Below are positions 16,934 through 24,995 of a DNA stretch of 64,000 nucleotides, piece by piece (position 1 is the stretch's first letter; every line of letters begins with the position of its first letter). The DNA is taken from contig NZ_STGL01000008.1 in NCBI RefSeq assembly GCF_004919085.1, positions 372,001 to 436,000 on the forward strand, read 5' to 3'. The position numbers and the translations under genes are program-made. The notes under the pieces were generated by a model, which did not search any database, was not told the DNA's origin, and saw only the letters and a program-made list of their open reading frames with translations. Origin of the DNA: Nocardioides sp. GY 10127 (GTDB taxonomy: Bacteria; Actinomycetota; Actinomycetes; Propionibacteriales; Nocardioidaceae).

Positions 16934-17335
16934 TCAGTCCGTCAGCCGCACCGCGGTGCCGGGCTCGGCGTCGGTGAGGTGCCGCATCGCGGCGGCGGGG
17001 TCGGCGGCCTCGAGCACCTCCGGGTCGAGGCGCAGGCGCCTGGCCAGGTCGGCCACGTGCGCCTCGGTGCCGCTCGCCACGAGCAGGTCCGCCCCGCCCA
17101 GGTCCTCGGCGCGGGCCGCGAGCCACCCGCGGTCGCCGGCCACCGTCACGTCGGCCTGCCACGTCCACGCCTGGACGCGGAGGGCGCCCACCTCGCGCGC
17201 CACCTCCTCGGCCGCGGCCCGGTCGGGGTCGGCGCACAGCAGCCCCGCCCCCACGCGGGCGAGCCGGAGCGCGGCGTCACGACCGGCCGGGCTGCCGACG
17301 TCGGTCACCACCGCGAGCTTCCAGCGCAGGAACAC
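16934..17335 (-). CDS. Short Rossmann-fold protein, degenerate SDR-like, 133 aa
   Basis: The sequence looks like the N-terminal half of a short-chain dehydrogenase: strand 1 and glycine turn (LAVVTDVGSPAGRDAALRLA), strand 2 acidic end (LLCADPDRAAAEEVA), a Trp-rich strand with ADVTVAGDRG, and LLVASGTEAH where NAG is expected. The catalytic Tyr-x3-Lys region is absent, since the protein ends too early. A real reductase activity is therefore unlikely; nucleotide binding is possible. The GTG at 17335 is preceded by CAGACT with a 6-nt gap. It is convergent with the sterol-carrier-like gene. Confidence 0.7.
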   Translation of the reverse strand: MFLRWKLAVVTDVGSPAGRDAALRLARVGAGLLCADPDRAAAEEVAREVGALRVQAWTWQADVTVAGDRGWLAARAEDLGGADLLVASGTEAHVADLARRLRLDPEVLEAADPAAAMRHLTDAEPGTAVRLTD

Positions 17336-17415
17336 GGGCCCAGTCTGCCCGGCAGACGCGGACGCCGGCCGGGATCGGCCGCGACCGATCGGGATCAGCC
17401 CCCGCGGCAGTGGGA

Positions 17416-18045
17416 TCAGGCGCGGCGACCGAGGGCGGACAGCGCGTCGAGGCACACGTCGAAGGTCGCGCAGACGTCGACCTCGGCACCGCGGTCGAGG
17501 CCGCTGGCCCAGCGGTCCAGCGTGATGCGCAGCGCGGCCCGGCAGCCCTCGACGACGACCTTCACCTCGAGGTCGCTGCCCGCGCCGAACACCTCGGCGA
17601 GCCGGGCGACGAACGCGTCCGTGTGCTCCTCGTCCCGCCGCATCCCGGCCAGCCGGACGGCCGGCTCGGCGAGCTCGAGCCGGCGGACCCTTCGGACCAC
17701 GGCCGCCGCGTCGTCCTCGACCAGGCCCTCGAGGACCTCCCGGAACATGCCCACCAGCTGGGGAGCGAGCGGCTGCGCGGCGTCCATCTGCTCCAACCGG
17801 CTCTGGAACCGCAGGTCGATGTCGACCTCCGGGACGAACGCGGCGAGCTCCTTGGAGTGGAAGTAGCGGAAGAACGTGCGCGGGGAGATGCCTGCGGCGC
17901 GGGCGATGTCCTCGACCGTCGTCCCGTCGACGCCCTGGGCCTCGAACAGCCCGAGGGCGGCCAGGGCGATCTCGCGCTCGGTCTGGAGCCGCCGCCGCTC
18001 CCGCAGCCCGGGCTCGGCGACCTCGAGAGTGGCGCTCGTCTCCAT
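17416..18045 (-). CDS. TetR family transcriptional regulator
   Basis: A 209-residue repressor. The DNA-binding helices are in ALGLFEAQGVDGTTVEDIA and AGISPRTFFRYFHSKE (about residues 30-70), followed by the all-helical ligand domain. The FRYF variant and the rest are typical of MftR/AcrR-like members. The ATG at 18045 follows TACAGT (18052-18057, complement) with a 6-nt gap. It is divergent from the 14-helix-type MFS exporter, which it most likely controls. Confidence 0.92.
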   Translation of the reverse strand: METSATLEVAEPGLRERRRLQTEREIALAALGLFEAQGVDGTTVEDIARAAGISPRTFFRYFHSKELAAFVPEVDIDLRFQSRLEQMDAAQPLAPQLVGMFREVLEGLVEDDAAAVVRRVRRLELAEPAVRLAGMRRDEEHTDAFVARLAEVFGAGSDLEVKVVVEGCRAALRITLDRWASGLDRGAEVDVCATFDVCLDALSALGRRA

Positions 18046-18090
18046 GCGAGCACTGTAGACCCGCGCCTGGCATCTGGCGCAGACATGGCA

Positions 18091-18109
18091 CTGACTGTCA
18101 CAATGTCAG
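18091..18109. promoter_or_regulatory. Candidate TetR operator
   Basis: CTGAC-N9-GTCAG forms an imperfect 19-bp palindrome in the divergent interval between the TetR gene and the exporter. Nearby TGTCA copies overlap it. Assignment rests on symmetry and position. Confidence 0.4.
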
Positions 18110-18160
18110 CAGCCGCCAGGCAGCCACCCCCCCACCTCGTCATCGAAGCAGGAGCACCCC

Positions 18161-19720
18161 GTGTCGTCCGTCGCCGACCACCAGGCCCCCGGAACCAGCA
18201 GCGGAACCAGCAGCGGAACCAGCACCGGGACCGGCACCGCCGGCCGACCCGCGCCCCACGCCCCCCACTCGCCCCAGGCCACCCAGGGCTCCTCCGGCAC
18301 CGGGCTGCTCATCGGGCTGCTGGTGGCGTCCGCGTTCGTGGTGATCCTCAACGAGACGATCATGAGCGTCGCCCTGCCCGACCTCATGCTCGAGTTCTCC
18401 GTCGGGGCCAGCACGGCGCAGTGGATCACCACCGCGTTCATGCTCACCATGGCCGTCGTCATCCCGGTGAGCGGCTACCTGCTCACCCGGCTGCCGCTGC
18501 GCACCGTCTTCGTCCTGGCCATGTCGCTGTTCAGCGCGGGCACCCTGCTCAGCATGCTGGCGCCCGCCTTCGGGGTGCTGGTCCTCGGGCGCGTCGTCCA
18601 GGCCAGCGGCACCGCCGTGATGATGCCGCTGCTCATCACGACCGTCATGACCGTCGTCGCCCCGGAGCACCGCGGGCGGATGATGGGCACGATCTCCATC
18701 GTCATCTCGGTGGCACCGGCCATCGGCCCCACGATCTCGGGCCTCATCCTCCAGTCGCTCAGCTGGCGGTGGATGTTCGGCTTCGTCCTGCCGATCGCCC
18801 TGGTGGCCCTGGTCGCCGGCGCCCGGTGGGTCCGCAACGTCACCGAGCCCCGCGCCGTCCCCCTCGACGTGCTCTCCGTGGCGCTCTCCGCGCTCGGCTT
18901 CGCCGGGCTCATCTACGGCCTCGTCTCCATCGGCGAGTCCGGCGACGCCCCGCTGCCCCTGTGGCTGCCGCTCACCGTCGGCGGCGTGGCGCTGGCCTGC
19001 TTCGTCGCGCGTCAGCTCGCGCTCGGCGACCGCGCCCTCATGGACCTGCGGACCTTCGCCAGCCCCACCTTCTCCCTCTCCATCGTGCTCACCGCCGTGG
19101 TGATGGCGGCGCTCTTCGGCACCCTCGTCCTGCTCCCGCTCTTCCTCCAGCAGGCGCTCGAGCTGGACGTCCTCACGACCGGCCTGGTCCTGCTGCCCGG
19201 CGGCCTGGTGATGGGGCTGCTCGCCCCGCTCGTCGGCCGCGCCTACGACGCCTACGGGCCGCGCCCGCTGCTGCCGCCCGGCGTGGCGCTCACCTGCGCC
19301 GCGCTGTGGCTGATGTCCACCCTCGACACCGGCTCGAGCATCCCCGCCGTCATCGGCATGCACGTGCTCATGTCGCTGGGCCTCGCGCTCGCCTTCACCC
19401 CGCTCATGACGACGGCGCTGGCCGCCGTCCCGCCGCACCTCTACTCCCACGGCAGCGCGATCTTCGGCACCGTGCAGCAGGTGGCGGGCGCCGCCGGCAC
19501 CGCGCTCTTCGTGACCCTGCTCAGCCGCGAGAGCGCCGCCTCCCTGGCGGCCGGCAGCAGCGTCACGGAGGCCGTCGCCTCCGGCGCCCACACCGCGCTG
19601 GTCTGGGGCGGCATCATCTCCGCCGTCGCAGTGGTCCTCTCCCTGGCCGTGCGGCGCTCTCCCGCCGCACAGGACGTCGAGGGAACCGACGACTCGCCGC
19701 GCCCCGTCGGGGCACACTGA
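18161..19720 (+). CDS. DHA2-type MFS drug exporter
   Basis: A 519-residue proton-coupled exporter of the EmrB/QacA kind. After a polar N-terminal tail with three in-frame GTSS-type repeats, the first helix (LLIGLLVASAFVVILNETIM) leads to ALPDLMLEFSVGASTAQWI and the DHA2 hallmark pattern, then about a dozen further hydrophobic segments. The GTG at 18161 has GGAG 8 nt before it. The divergent TetR gene and shared palindrome suggest induction by an exported compound. It is followed by hairpins likely to end transcription. Confidence 0.93.
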   Translation: MSSVADHQAPGTSSGTSSGTSTGTGTAGRPAPHAPHSPQATQGSSGTGLLIGLLVASAFVVILNETIMSVALPDLMLEFSVGASTAQWITTAFMLTMAVVIPVSGYLLTRLPLRTVFVLAMSLFSAGTLLSMLAPAFGVLVLGRVVQASGTAVMMPLLITTVMTVVAPEHRGRMMGTISIVISVAPAIGPTISGLILQSLSWRWMFGFVLPIALVALVAGARWVRNVTEPRAVPLDVLSVALSALGFAGLIYGLVSIGESGDAPLPLWLPLTVGGVALACFVARQLALGDRALMDLRTFASPTFSLSIVLTAVVMAALFGTLVLLPLFLQQALELDVLTTGLVLLPGGLVMGLLAPLVGRAYDAYGPRPLLPPGVALTCAALWLMSTLDTGSSIPAVIGMHVLMSLGLALAFTPLMTTALAAVPPHLYSHGSAIFGTVQQVAGAAGTALFVTLLSRESAASLAAGSSVTEAVASGAHTALVWGGIISAVAVVLSLAVRRSPAAQDVEGTDDSPRPVGAH

Positions 19721-19724
19721 CCAC

Positions 19725-19771
19725 GGCGAGACCTCGCCCGCCACGCGCGGGCGACCCCGATCCGGTCGGGG
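19725..19771 (+). terminator. Probable terminator hairpins after the MFS gene
   Basis: CGCCCG (19735-19740) pairs with CGGGCG (19748-19753), and CCCCGA (19755-19760) pairs with TCGGGG (19766-19771). There is no U-tract, so the call is tentative. Confidence 0.4.
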
Positions 19772-19894
19772 CGGTCCGAGCGGGACGGCACCTGCTCGGC
19801 CCGCCCCGATCCTTGCCTCCAGGGCTCTGCCCGCCGGGCGCCGCAACCGGCGCCGCACCCGGCCGGGTGGGTCCCGCTCGGTAGCGTCACCGTC

Positions 19895-20731
19895 ATGCCC
19901 GAGGGCGACACCGTCTACCTGCTGGCGCGCACGCTCGACCGCGCGCTGGCCGGCCACGTCCTCGCCGCCTCCGACTTCCGCGTCCCGCAGCTGGCCACGC
20001 GCGACCTGACGGGCCGCGAGGTGCTCGGCCACGACACCCACGGCAAGCACCTGCTCACCCGCTTCAGCGGGGACGTCACCCTGCACTCCCACCTCCTGAT
20101 GGACGGCGAGTGGTCGCTCACCGGCCCGGGCAAGCGCCTCCCCGCCCGGCTGCAGGACGACGTCCGGGTGGCGCTGACCACCGAGTCGGGCACCACCGCG
20201 TGGGGCCGACGCGTGCATCGCCTGGAGCTGGTGCCCACGAGCGAGGAGTCGCGGGTCGTGGGCCACCTCGGCCCCGACCCCCTGCGCGAGGACTGGGACG
20301 CCGACGAGGCCGTGCGGCGCCTCGCGGCCGACCCCGGCTGGCCGCTGGTCAGCGCCCTGCTCGACCAGACCCGGATGGCCGGGCTCGGCAACCTGTGGGC
20401 CAACGAGATCGCCTTCCTCACCGGCGTCAGCCCCTGGACCCCCGTGGGCGAGGTGGACGTCGAGCGCCTGGTCGCCCGCAGCGCACGCGCCCTGCGGCAC
20501 TCGGCGCTGGTGCCGGGCGCCTACCAGGTGACGACCGGGCGCAGCCGGCCCGGCGAGGACCACTGGGTCTACGGCGCCCGGCGTCGCCGCTGCCTGCGCT
20601 GCGGCACGCCGATCCGCCGCGCCGAGGAGATCCCCAACGACCCGGCCAACCGGCTCACGCAGTGGTGCCCCCACTGCCAGCCCGGCCCCGGCCCCGAGGC
20701 CCGGCTCACCGGCCGCAGCCTCGGCACCTGA
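19895..20731 (+). CDS. Fpg/Nei family DNA glycosylase
   Basis: A base-excision repair enzyme with AP-lyase activity, 278 residues. It starts MPEGDT, so Pro 2 and Glu 3 are the catalytic pair after Met removal, and the PEGDT form points to the Nei side of the family. GKHLLTRFSG carries the conserved Lys, and TRMAGLGNLWANEIAF is the helix-two-turn-helix. The C-terminal zinc finger has CLRC and CPHC. ATG 19895 lies 7 nt after TAGCGT, indicating a leaderless transcript. It stands alone. Confidence 0.95.
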   Translation: MPEGDTVYLLARTLDRALAGHVLAASDFRVPQLATRDLTGREVLGHDTHGKHLLTRFSGDVTLHSHLLMDGEWSLTGPGKRLPARLQDDVRVALTTESGTTAWGRRVHRLELVPTSEESRVVGHLGPDPLREDWDADEAVRRLAADPGWPLVSALLDQTRMAGLGNLWANEIAFLTGVSPWTPVGEVDVERLVARSARALRHSALVPGAYQVTTGRSRPGEDHWVYGARRRRCLRCGTPIRRAEEIPNDPANRLTQWCPHCQPGPGPEARLTGRSLGT

Positions 20732-20874
20732 GACACCCGCACGACGCGACGGCACGACGGGAGCGCACGACCGGCCCCCGAGCGCCTCACCCGCGCGAGG
20801 GACCCTGGTCCCGGGGACGTGAAGAAGTTGTGCAGCCCCTCACGGCACACCGTGCCCCTCCCGATCCACCAGGC

Positions 20875-22293
20875 ATGACGCTGCTCGCAGACCCGCCCTC
20901 CTCCGCCCCGGCCGCGGCCCCTCGAGGCGCCGCGCCCGCGGTCGCCGCGGCACCTGGGGCCTCCGAGCGACGCTCGTGGATCCCCCGCGGCGCCGAGCTG
21001 AGCGAGGCGGAGTTCCGCGCCCGGCACAACGGCATCTCGGCGGTCACCGCGGTGCACATCCCGGTCCTCGTCGTCCTCGCGCTGGTGTGGCACCCGTTCG
21101 CGGGCGAGGACTCGATGCACCTGTCGGCCGCCGACAACCACGGCTGGATGGCGTGGACCGGCATCGGCGTCGTCGTGCTGGCGTTCCTCGCCGGACGGGT
21201 GCTCGGCTCGCAGGCCGCCCGCGCCACGGCCATGTCGCTCAGCCTCACCATGTGCTCGGTCGTGCTCGTCCACATCTCGGGCGGCATGACGGACCTGCAC
21301 CTGCACTTCTTCGTCACCGTCGCGGTGGTCTCGCTCTACCAGACCTGGTCGCCGTTCCTGCTCGCCATCGTCGTGGTCGCGCTGCACCACATCGGCATGA
21401 GCCTCATGGACCCGATGATGGTCTTCTCCGACCCCCGCGCCCAGGCGCACCCCATCCTCTTCTCGCTCCTGCACGCGGGCCTCCTGCTCGCCGAGTGCGT
21501 CGCGCTCGCCGTCTCCTGGACGTTCACCGAGCGCGCCGACGCCGCCCGCCGCGCCGAGCAGGCCCGCGCCGAGGCCGTCGCCCTCGACCAGGTGGCCGCG
21601 CAGCAGCAGCTGGCCCAGGAGCAGGCGAACGCCGCGGAGCGGGCCCGCACGGAGCTGGAGGCCCGCGCCGCGCGCAGCGCCGACATGGAGCGCCGCCTCC
21701 AGGGCCTCAACGCCGCCGGCGACAGCCTCCGCGGCAGCGTGAACGAGTCCGAGACCGTGATGGCCGAGCTGCTCGCCGCCGCGAGCGAGATCGAGTCCGC
21801 CGCCGCCACGGCCACCGCCTCCGCCGACGCGGCCAACGCGTCGGTGACCTCCTCGAACGCGGTGATCCGCCGCCTGGAGCAGTCCGCGGCCCAGATCGCC
21901 ACCATCGCGCAGACCATCACCGGCATCGCCGAGCAGACCAACCTGCTCGCCCTCAACGCCACCATCGAGGCGGCCCGGGCCGGGGACGCCGGCAAGGGCT
22001 TCGCCGTCGTCGCCGGCGAGGTCAAGGAGCTGGCCGGCGAGACCGCCCGCGCCACCGAGCTCATCGGTGGGGTCGTGGACGACGTCCGCAACGGCACCCG
22101 CGACGTCCTGGCCAGCGCCGGGGAGATCGAGTCGGTCTTCGCCCGGGTGACCGAGGCCCAGGCCGTCATCTCCAGCGCGGCCGCCGTGCAGAAGGCCGCC
22201 GCGGACACGGCCCGCAACGCGATCCAGGCGGTCGCCCGCACCACCGAGCAGGTCACCGACGAGGTGGCCCACCTCGCCCAGGACCAGGGCTGA
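20875..22293 (+). CDS. Methyl-accepting chemotaxis-type receptor with His-rich membrane domain
   Basis: A 472-residue receptor. Residues 1-40 are Ala/Pro-rich. Residues 50-215 hold about six membrane segments with a striking histidine set: HISGGMTDLHLHFF (His 133, 142, 144) and ALHHIGMSLMDP (His 171, 172). A coiled-coil follows (about 220-275), then the MCP signalling domain whose tip is IAEQTNLLALNATIEAARAG (351-370) with GFAVVAGEVKELA. There is no periplasmic ligand domain or HAMP. No che genes are nearby. Start ATG 20875 is taken because the open frame upstream overlaps the glycosylase. Confidence 0.93.
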   Translation: MTLLADPPSSAPAAAPRGAAPAVAAAPGASERRSWIPRGAELSEAEFRARHNGISAVTAVHIPVLVVLALVWHPFAGEDSMHLSAADNHGWMAWTGIGVVVLAFLAGRVLGSQAARATAMSLSLTMCSVVLVHISGGMTDLHLHFFVTVAVVSLYQTWSPFLLAIVVVALHHIGMSLMDPMMVFSDPRAQAHPILFSLLHAGLLLAECVALAVSWTFTERADAARRAEQARAEAVALDQVAAQQQLAQEQANAAERARTELEARAARSADMERRLQGLNAAGDSLRGSVNESETVMAELLAAASEIESAAATATASADAANASVTSSNAVIRRLEQSAAQIATIAQTITGIAEQTNLLALNATIEAARAGDAGKGFAVVAGEVKELAGETARATELIGGVVDDVRNGTRDVLASAGEIESVFARVTEAQAVISSAAAVQKAAADTARNAIQAVARTTEQVTDEVAHLAQDQG

Positions 22294-22377
22294 GACGCCC
22301 GACTGGAGACCTTCTGGACCACGCGGCGGGAGGAGCCGTCGGCCCGGGCCCCCGACCCGGACCGTCGAGTCGCCGCG

Positions 22378-23316
22378 TCAGCTGGTCGGTGCCGTCCCGG
22401 CTCCGTCCACCAGGCCGTCGAGGAGGACGAGAGTCCTCGACCACGCCTGCGAGCCCGGGTCGATCACCACGAAGTGGTCGCCCACGACCTCGACCAGCTC
22501 CGCACGTGCCCCCGCCGCGGTGGCCGCCTCGACGTAGGCGAGCGACTGCGACGGGGGCACGTTGGTGTCCGCGTCGCCGTGCACGCACCACACGGGGACG
22601 TCGAGCGGCACCTGCGTGAGCGGGTCCACCCAGGCGTCCTCGGGTCCGTAGGGATGGCCGAGGAACTCCTCGACCGCGCCGGCTCCGAGCCCGGCCGTCG
22701 CCGCACCCGCCAGGTCGAGGACGCCGGCCTGGCTGATGACGTGGGTGAGCACGCCCGGCCCGTGCGGACCGGCAGCCCACGTGACCAGGTGCCCACCGGC
22801 GCTGTGGCCGAGCCCCACGACCCGCTCGAGCGGCAGGTCCACGCCGGTCCTCGACGGCTCGGTGAGCAGCGCGAGGGCCGCGCGCACGTCGTCCAGGGTC
22901 TCGGGGACACCGCCACCCCCGCCCTCGCCGGAACCGACCCGCCGGTACTCGACCACCCAGGTGGCCCAGCCCGCGTCGACGAGGCTCGGCACCAGCGGCT
23001 GGGCGTACTCGAGGCCGTACTGCGCCCGCCAGAACCCGCCGTGCACCAGGACGGCGACGCCGACCGGCTCGCCGTCGGGCAGCGTGAGCTCGCCGTACTG
23101 GCTGGGGTCGTCGCCGTACGCGACCTGTCGCGGCTCGCCCGCGGCTGCGGCGTCGGGGCCAGCGCCGGGGTCGGCGTCGGGGTCGGTCATGTCGGGCACC
23201 TCCGGGGTCCGGGAGCAGCCTGTCACGGCCAGGCCCGTCGCCCCGACGGCGGTGAGGGCGGGCAGCGACAGGACGCGGCGGCGGCTCAGCGCACCGGTGG
23301 TGGGTCGGGGCAGCAT
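22378..23316 (-). CDS. Alpha/beta hydrolase lipoprotein, esterase-like
   Basis: A 312-residue exported hydrolase. The N-terminus has a twin-arginine motif (SRRRVLSLPA) and a lipobox ending LAVTGC (Cys 34), so it is probably anchored outside the membrane. The catalytic set is visible: oxyanion HGGFW (about 92-96), nucleophile GHSAGG (Ser 172), acid HGDAD (near 248-250) and GDHF (His 281). The order fits the BD-FAE/kynurenine formamidase-like branch. It is convergent with the receptor gene and upstream of nothing obvious; substrate unknown. Confidence 0.9.
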   Translation of the reverse strand: MLPRPTTGALSRRRVLSLPALTAVGATGLAVTGCSRTPEVPDMTDPDADPGAGPDAAAAGEPRQVAYGDDPSQYGELTLPDGEPVGVAVLVHGGFWRAQYGLEYAQPLVPSLVDAGWATWVVEYRRVGSGEGGGGGVPETLDDVRAALALLTEPSRTGVDLPLERVVGLGHSAGGHLVTWAAGPHGPGVLTHVISQAGVLDLAGAATAGLGAGAVEEFLGHPYGPEDAWVDPLTQVPLDVPVWCVHGDADTNVPPSQSLAYVEAATAAGARAELVEVVGDHFVVIDPGSQAWSRTLVLLDGLVDGAGTAPTS

Positions 23317-23374
23317 GCGGGGGGTTCGGGGCGGGCGGCGTCCTCGGATGGGGGCCCGCCCGAGGTGTCAGCCC

Positions 23375-24172
23375 TCAGGCCGGCGGGACGGTGGCCGCGA
23401 GCCGGACGTCCACGTCGAGCGCCGCGAGCTGGTCCCGCGCGCCGAGGTCGAGCCGGTCGTCGACCACGATCGAGTCCAGGTCGTCGAGCCCGGCGACGCG
23501 GTAGGTCGCCGCGGCCCCGTACTTGGTGGCGTCCGCCAGCAGGACGGTCGCGCGACTGCGCTCCATCACGGCGCGCTTGAGGTCCAGCTTGTCGGCCGTC
23601 GGCGCGGTGACTCCCCGGGCGACGCTCCACGCTCCGGTGGAGAGGAAGAAGACGTCCAGATGGAAGGCCTCGAGCATCCGGGTGGCCAGCACCCCGCAGG
23701 ACGAGCCGGAGTCGGTGTCGACGCGGCCGCCGATGTGCACGGTCTCGACGTGGGGGTGGTCCAGCAGGGCGATCACCGAGAAGAAGTCGTTGGTGACGAC
23801 CGTGACGCCCTCGCGCCGGGCGATGAGCGGGACGAGCGCCTGGCAGGTCGTGCCGGCGTCGAGGTAGACGGTGGCCCCGTCCTCCACCATGCCTGCGCCG
23901 ATCGCGGCGATCGCCTGCTTGCGGTCGAGCTCGAGCTCAGCACGCTGCGCGCGCCCGCGGGGCGGCTGGACGCCGGCGCCGGTGCCCACGAGGCGCACGC
24001 CCCCGGCGACGGCCTCGACGAGGCCGTCCGCCTCGAGCGCCGCGATGTCGCGCCGCACCGTCATGTGCGAGACGTCGAGGGCATCGGTCAGCGCCCTGGT
24101 GGAGAGCACCCCGTCGCGCCTCAGCAGCTGCAGCAGCCGCTCGTGCCGCTGCACCGGGATCATGCCTGCCAC
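23375..24172 (-). CDS. DeoR family transcriptional regulator
   Basis: A 265-residue repressor of sugar metabolism. The winged helix is RHERLLQLLRRDGVLSTRAL plus LDVSHMTVRRDIAALEADG (about 9-53). The DeoR sensor domain follows with YLDAGTTCQALVPLI, VVTNDF and VLLADATKYG, the sugar-phosphate-isomerase-like fold. GTG 24172 has GGAGGAGG 6 nt before it. It is divergent from the aldolase-transporter-kinase operon, and TCACA repeats fill the interval, so it most likely senses a keto-deoxy sugar acid or its phosphate. Confidence 0.93.
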   Translation of the reverse strand: MAGMIPVQRHERLLQLLRRDGVLSTRALTDALDVSHMTVRRDIAALEADGLVEAVAGGVRLVGTGAGVQPPRGRAQRAELELDRKQAIAAIGAGMVEDGATVYLDAGTTCQALVPLIARREGVTVVTNDFFSVIALLDHPHVETVHIGGRVDTDSGSSCGVLATRMLEAFHLDVFFLSTGAWSVARGVTAPTADKLDLKRAVMERSRATVLLADATKYGAAATYRVAGLDDLDSIVVDDRLDLGARDQLAALDVDVRLAATVPPA

Positions 24173-24242
24173 CAGCCACCTCCTCCGTCGGACCGCGTCC
24201 CGGCCAGTCTGTCAGCCCGAGCCGCGGAGAGGTCACGCGACC

Positions 24243-24278
24243 TCACATCCGATGATCACAGGTTCACATGGATTCACA
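24243..24278. promoter_or_regulatory. TCACA repeat cluster, candidate DeoR operator
   Basis: TCACA occurs at 24243, 24256, 24264 and 24274. The last two sit in TTCACATG repeats one helical turn apart. Tandem half-sites of this kind suit DeoR-family repressors. The stretch is AT-richer than its surroundings. Confidence 0.45.
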
Positions 24279-24307
24279 TGGGTGTTCCTATTTGTTAATC
24301 CGTGTTC

Positions 24308-24313
24308 TATCGT
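24308..24313 (+). promoter_or_regulatory. Candidate -10 box of the sugar-acid operon
   Basis: TATCGT lies 6 nt before GTG 24320, which makes that GTG, not the two in-frame GTGs upstream, the likely leaderless start. Confidence 0.5.
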
Positions 24314-24319
24314 GTGACC

Positions 24320-24967
24320 GTGACCACGAACCACGCCGCCGCACTCCTCGAACAGACCGCCACCGTCCTCATCCTTCGCATGGGCTCCGCCGCCCAGGCC
24401 GAGCGCGTCGCCCACGCGGCGATCGAGGGCGGCGTCCGGGTGCTCGAGATCCCGCTCACCACCCCGGACGCCCTGTCGGTCGTGCGGACGCTGGCCGACG
24501 AGTACGGCGAGGAGATCGCCGTCGGCACCGGCACCGTCCTCGACGCGGACGCGGCGCACCGCTCGCTGGACGCCGGGGCCTCGGTCATCGTCACCCCGCA
24601 CGTCGCCCCCGACGTCCTGGCCGTGGCCAAGGCCGCCGGCGCGCTGGCCCTGGGCGGCGCCTTCACCCCCACCGAGGTCCTCGCCTCGCTGCGGGCGGGC
24701 TCGGACGTGGTCAAGCTCTTCCCCGCCGAGGCGCTGGGCCCGAGCTACCTCAAGAGCATCAAGGCCCCCCTCGCCCACGTGCCGATCTGCCCGACCGGCG
24801 GGGTCACCCCCGGCAATGCGGCCGAGTGGTTCGCCGCCGGCGCCACCGCCGTGGGTGCGGCCAGCTACATCACGAAGGCCGGCGGCGCCGACCTCGACCC
24901 CGTCCTCATCACCAAGGCCGCCGCCGAGTTCGTCGGCGCCGTCGCCGACGCCCGCGCGGGCCGCTGA
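24320..24967 (+). CDS. eda: KDPG/KHG aldolase (bifunctional 2-keto-3-deoxy sugar-acid aldolase)
   Basis: Cleaves 2-keto-3-deoxy-6-phosphogluconate (or the related 4-hydroxy-2-oxoglutarate) to pyruvate and an aldehyde. The 215-residue length is normal. Motifs are GGVRVLEIPLTTPDAL (catalytic Glu), AVGTGTVLD, VTPHVAPDV, KLFPAEALGPSYLKSIKAPL (Schiff-base Lys of VKLFPA) and ICPTGGVTPGNAAEWF. It is the first gene of a three-gene run with an acid-sugar transporter and a P-loop kinase. The start 24320 is chosen from the promoter spacing; 24302 and 24314 are possible alternatives. Confidence 0.93.
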   Translation: MTTNHAAALLEQTATVLILRMGSAAQAERVAHAAIEGGVRVLEIPLTTPDALSVVRTLADEYGEEIAVGTGTVLDADAAHRSLDAGASVIVTPHVAPDVLAVAKAAGALALGGAFTPTEVLASLRAGSDVVKLFPAEALGPSYLKSIKAPLAHVPICPTGGVTPGNAAEWFAAGATAVGAASYITKAGGADLDPVLITKAAAEFVGAVADARAGR

Positions 24968-24995
24968 CGCCCCGCCCAGACAAGGAGCACTCCCC

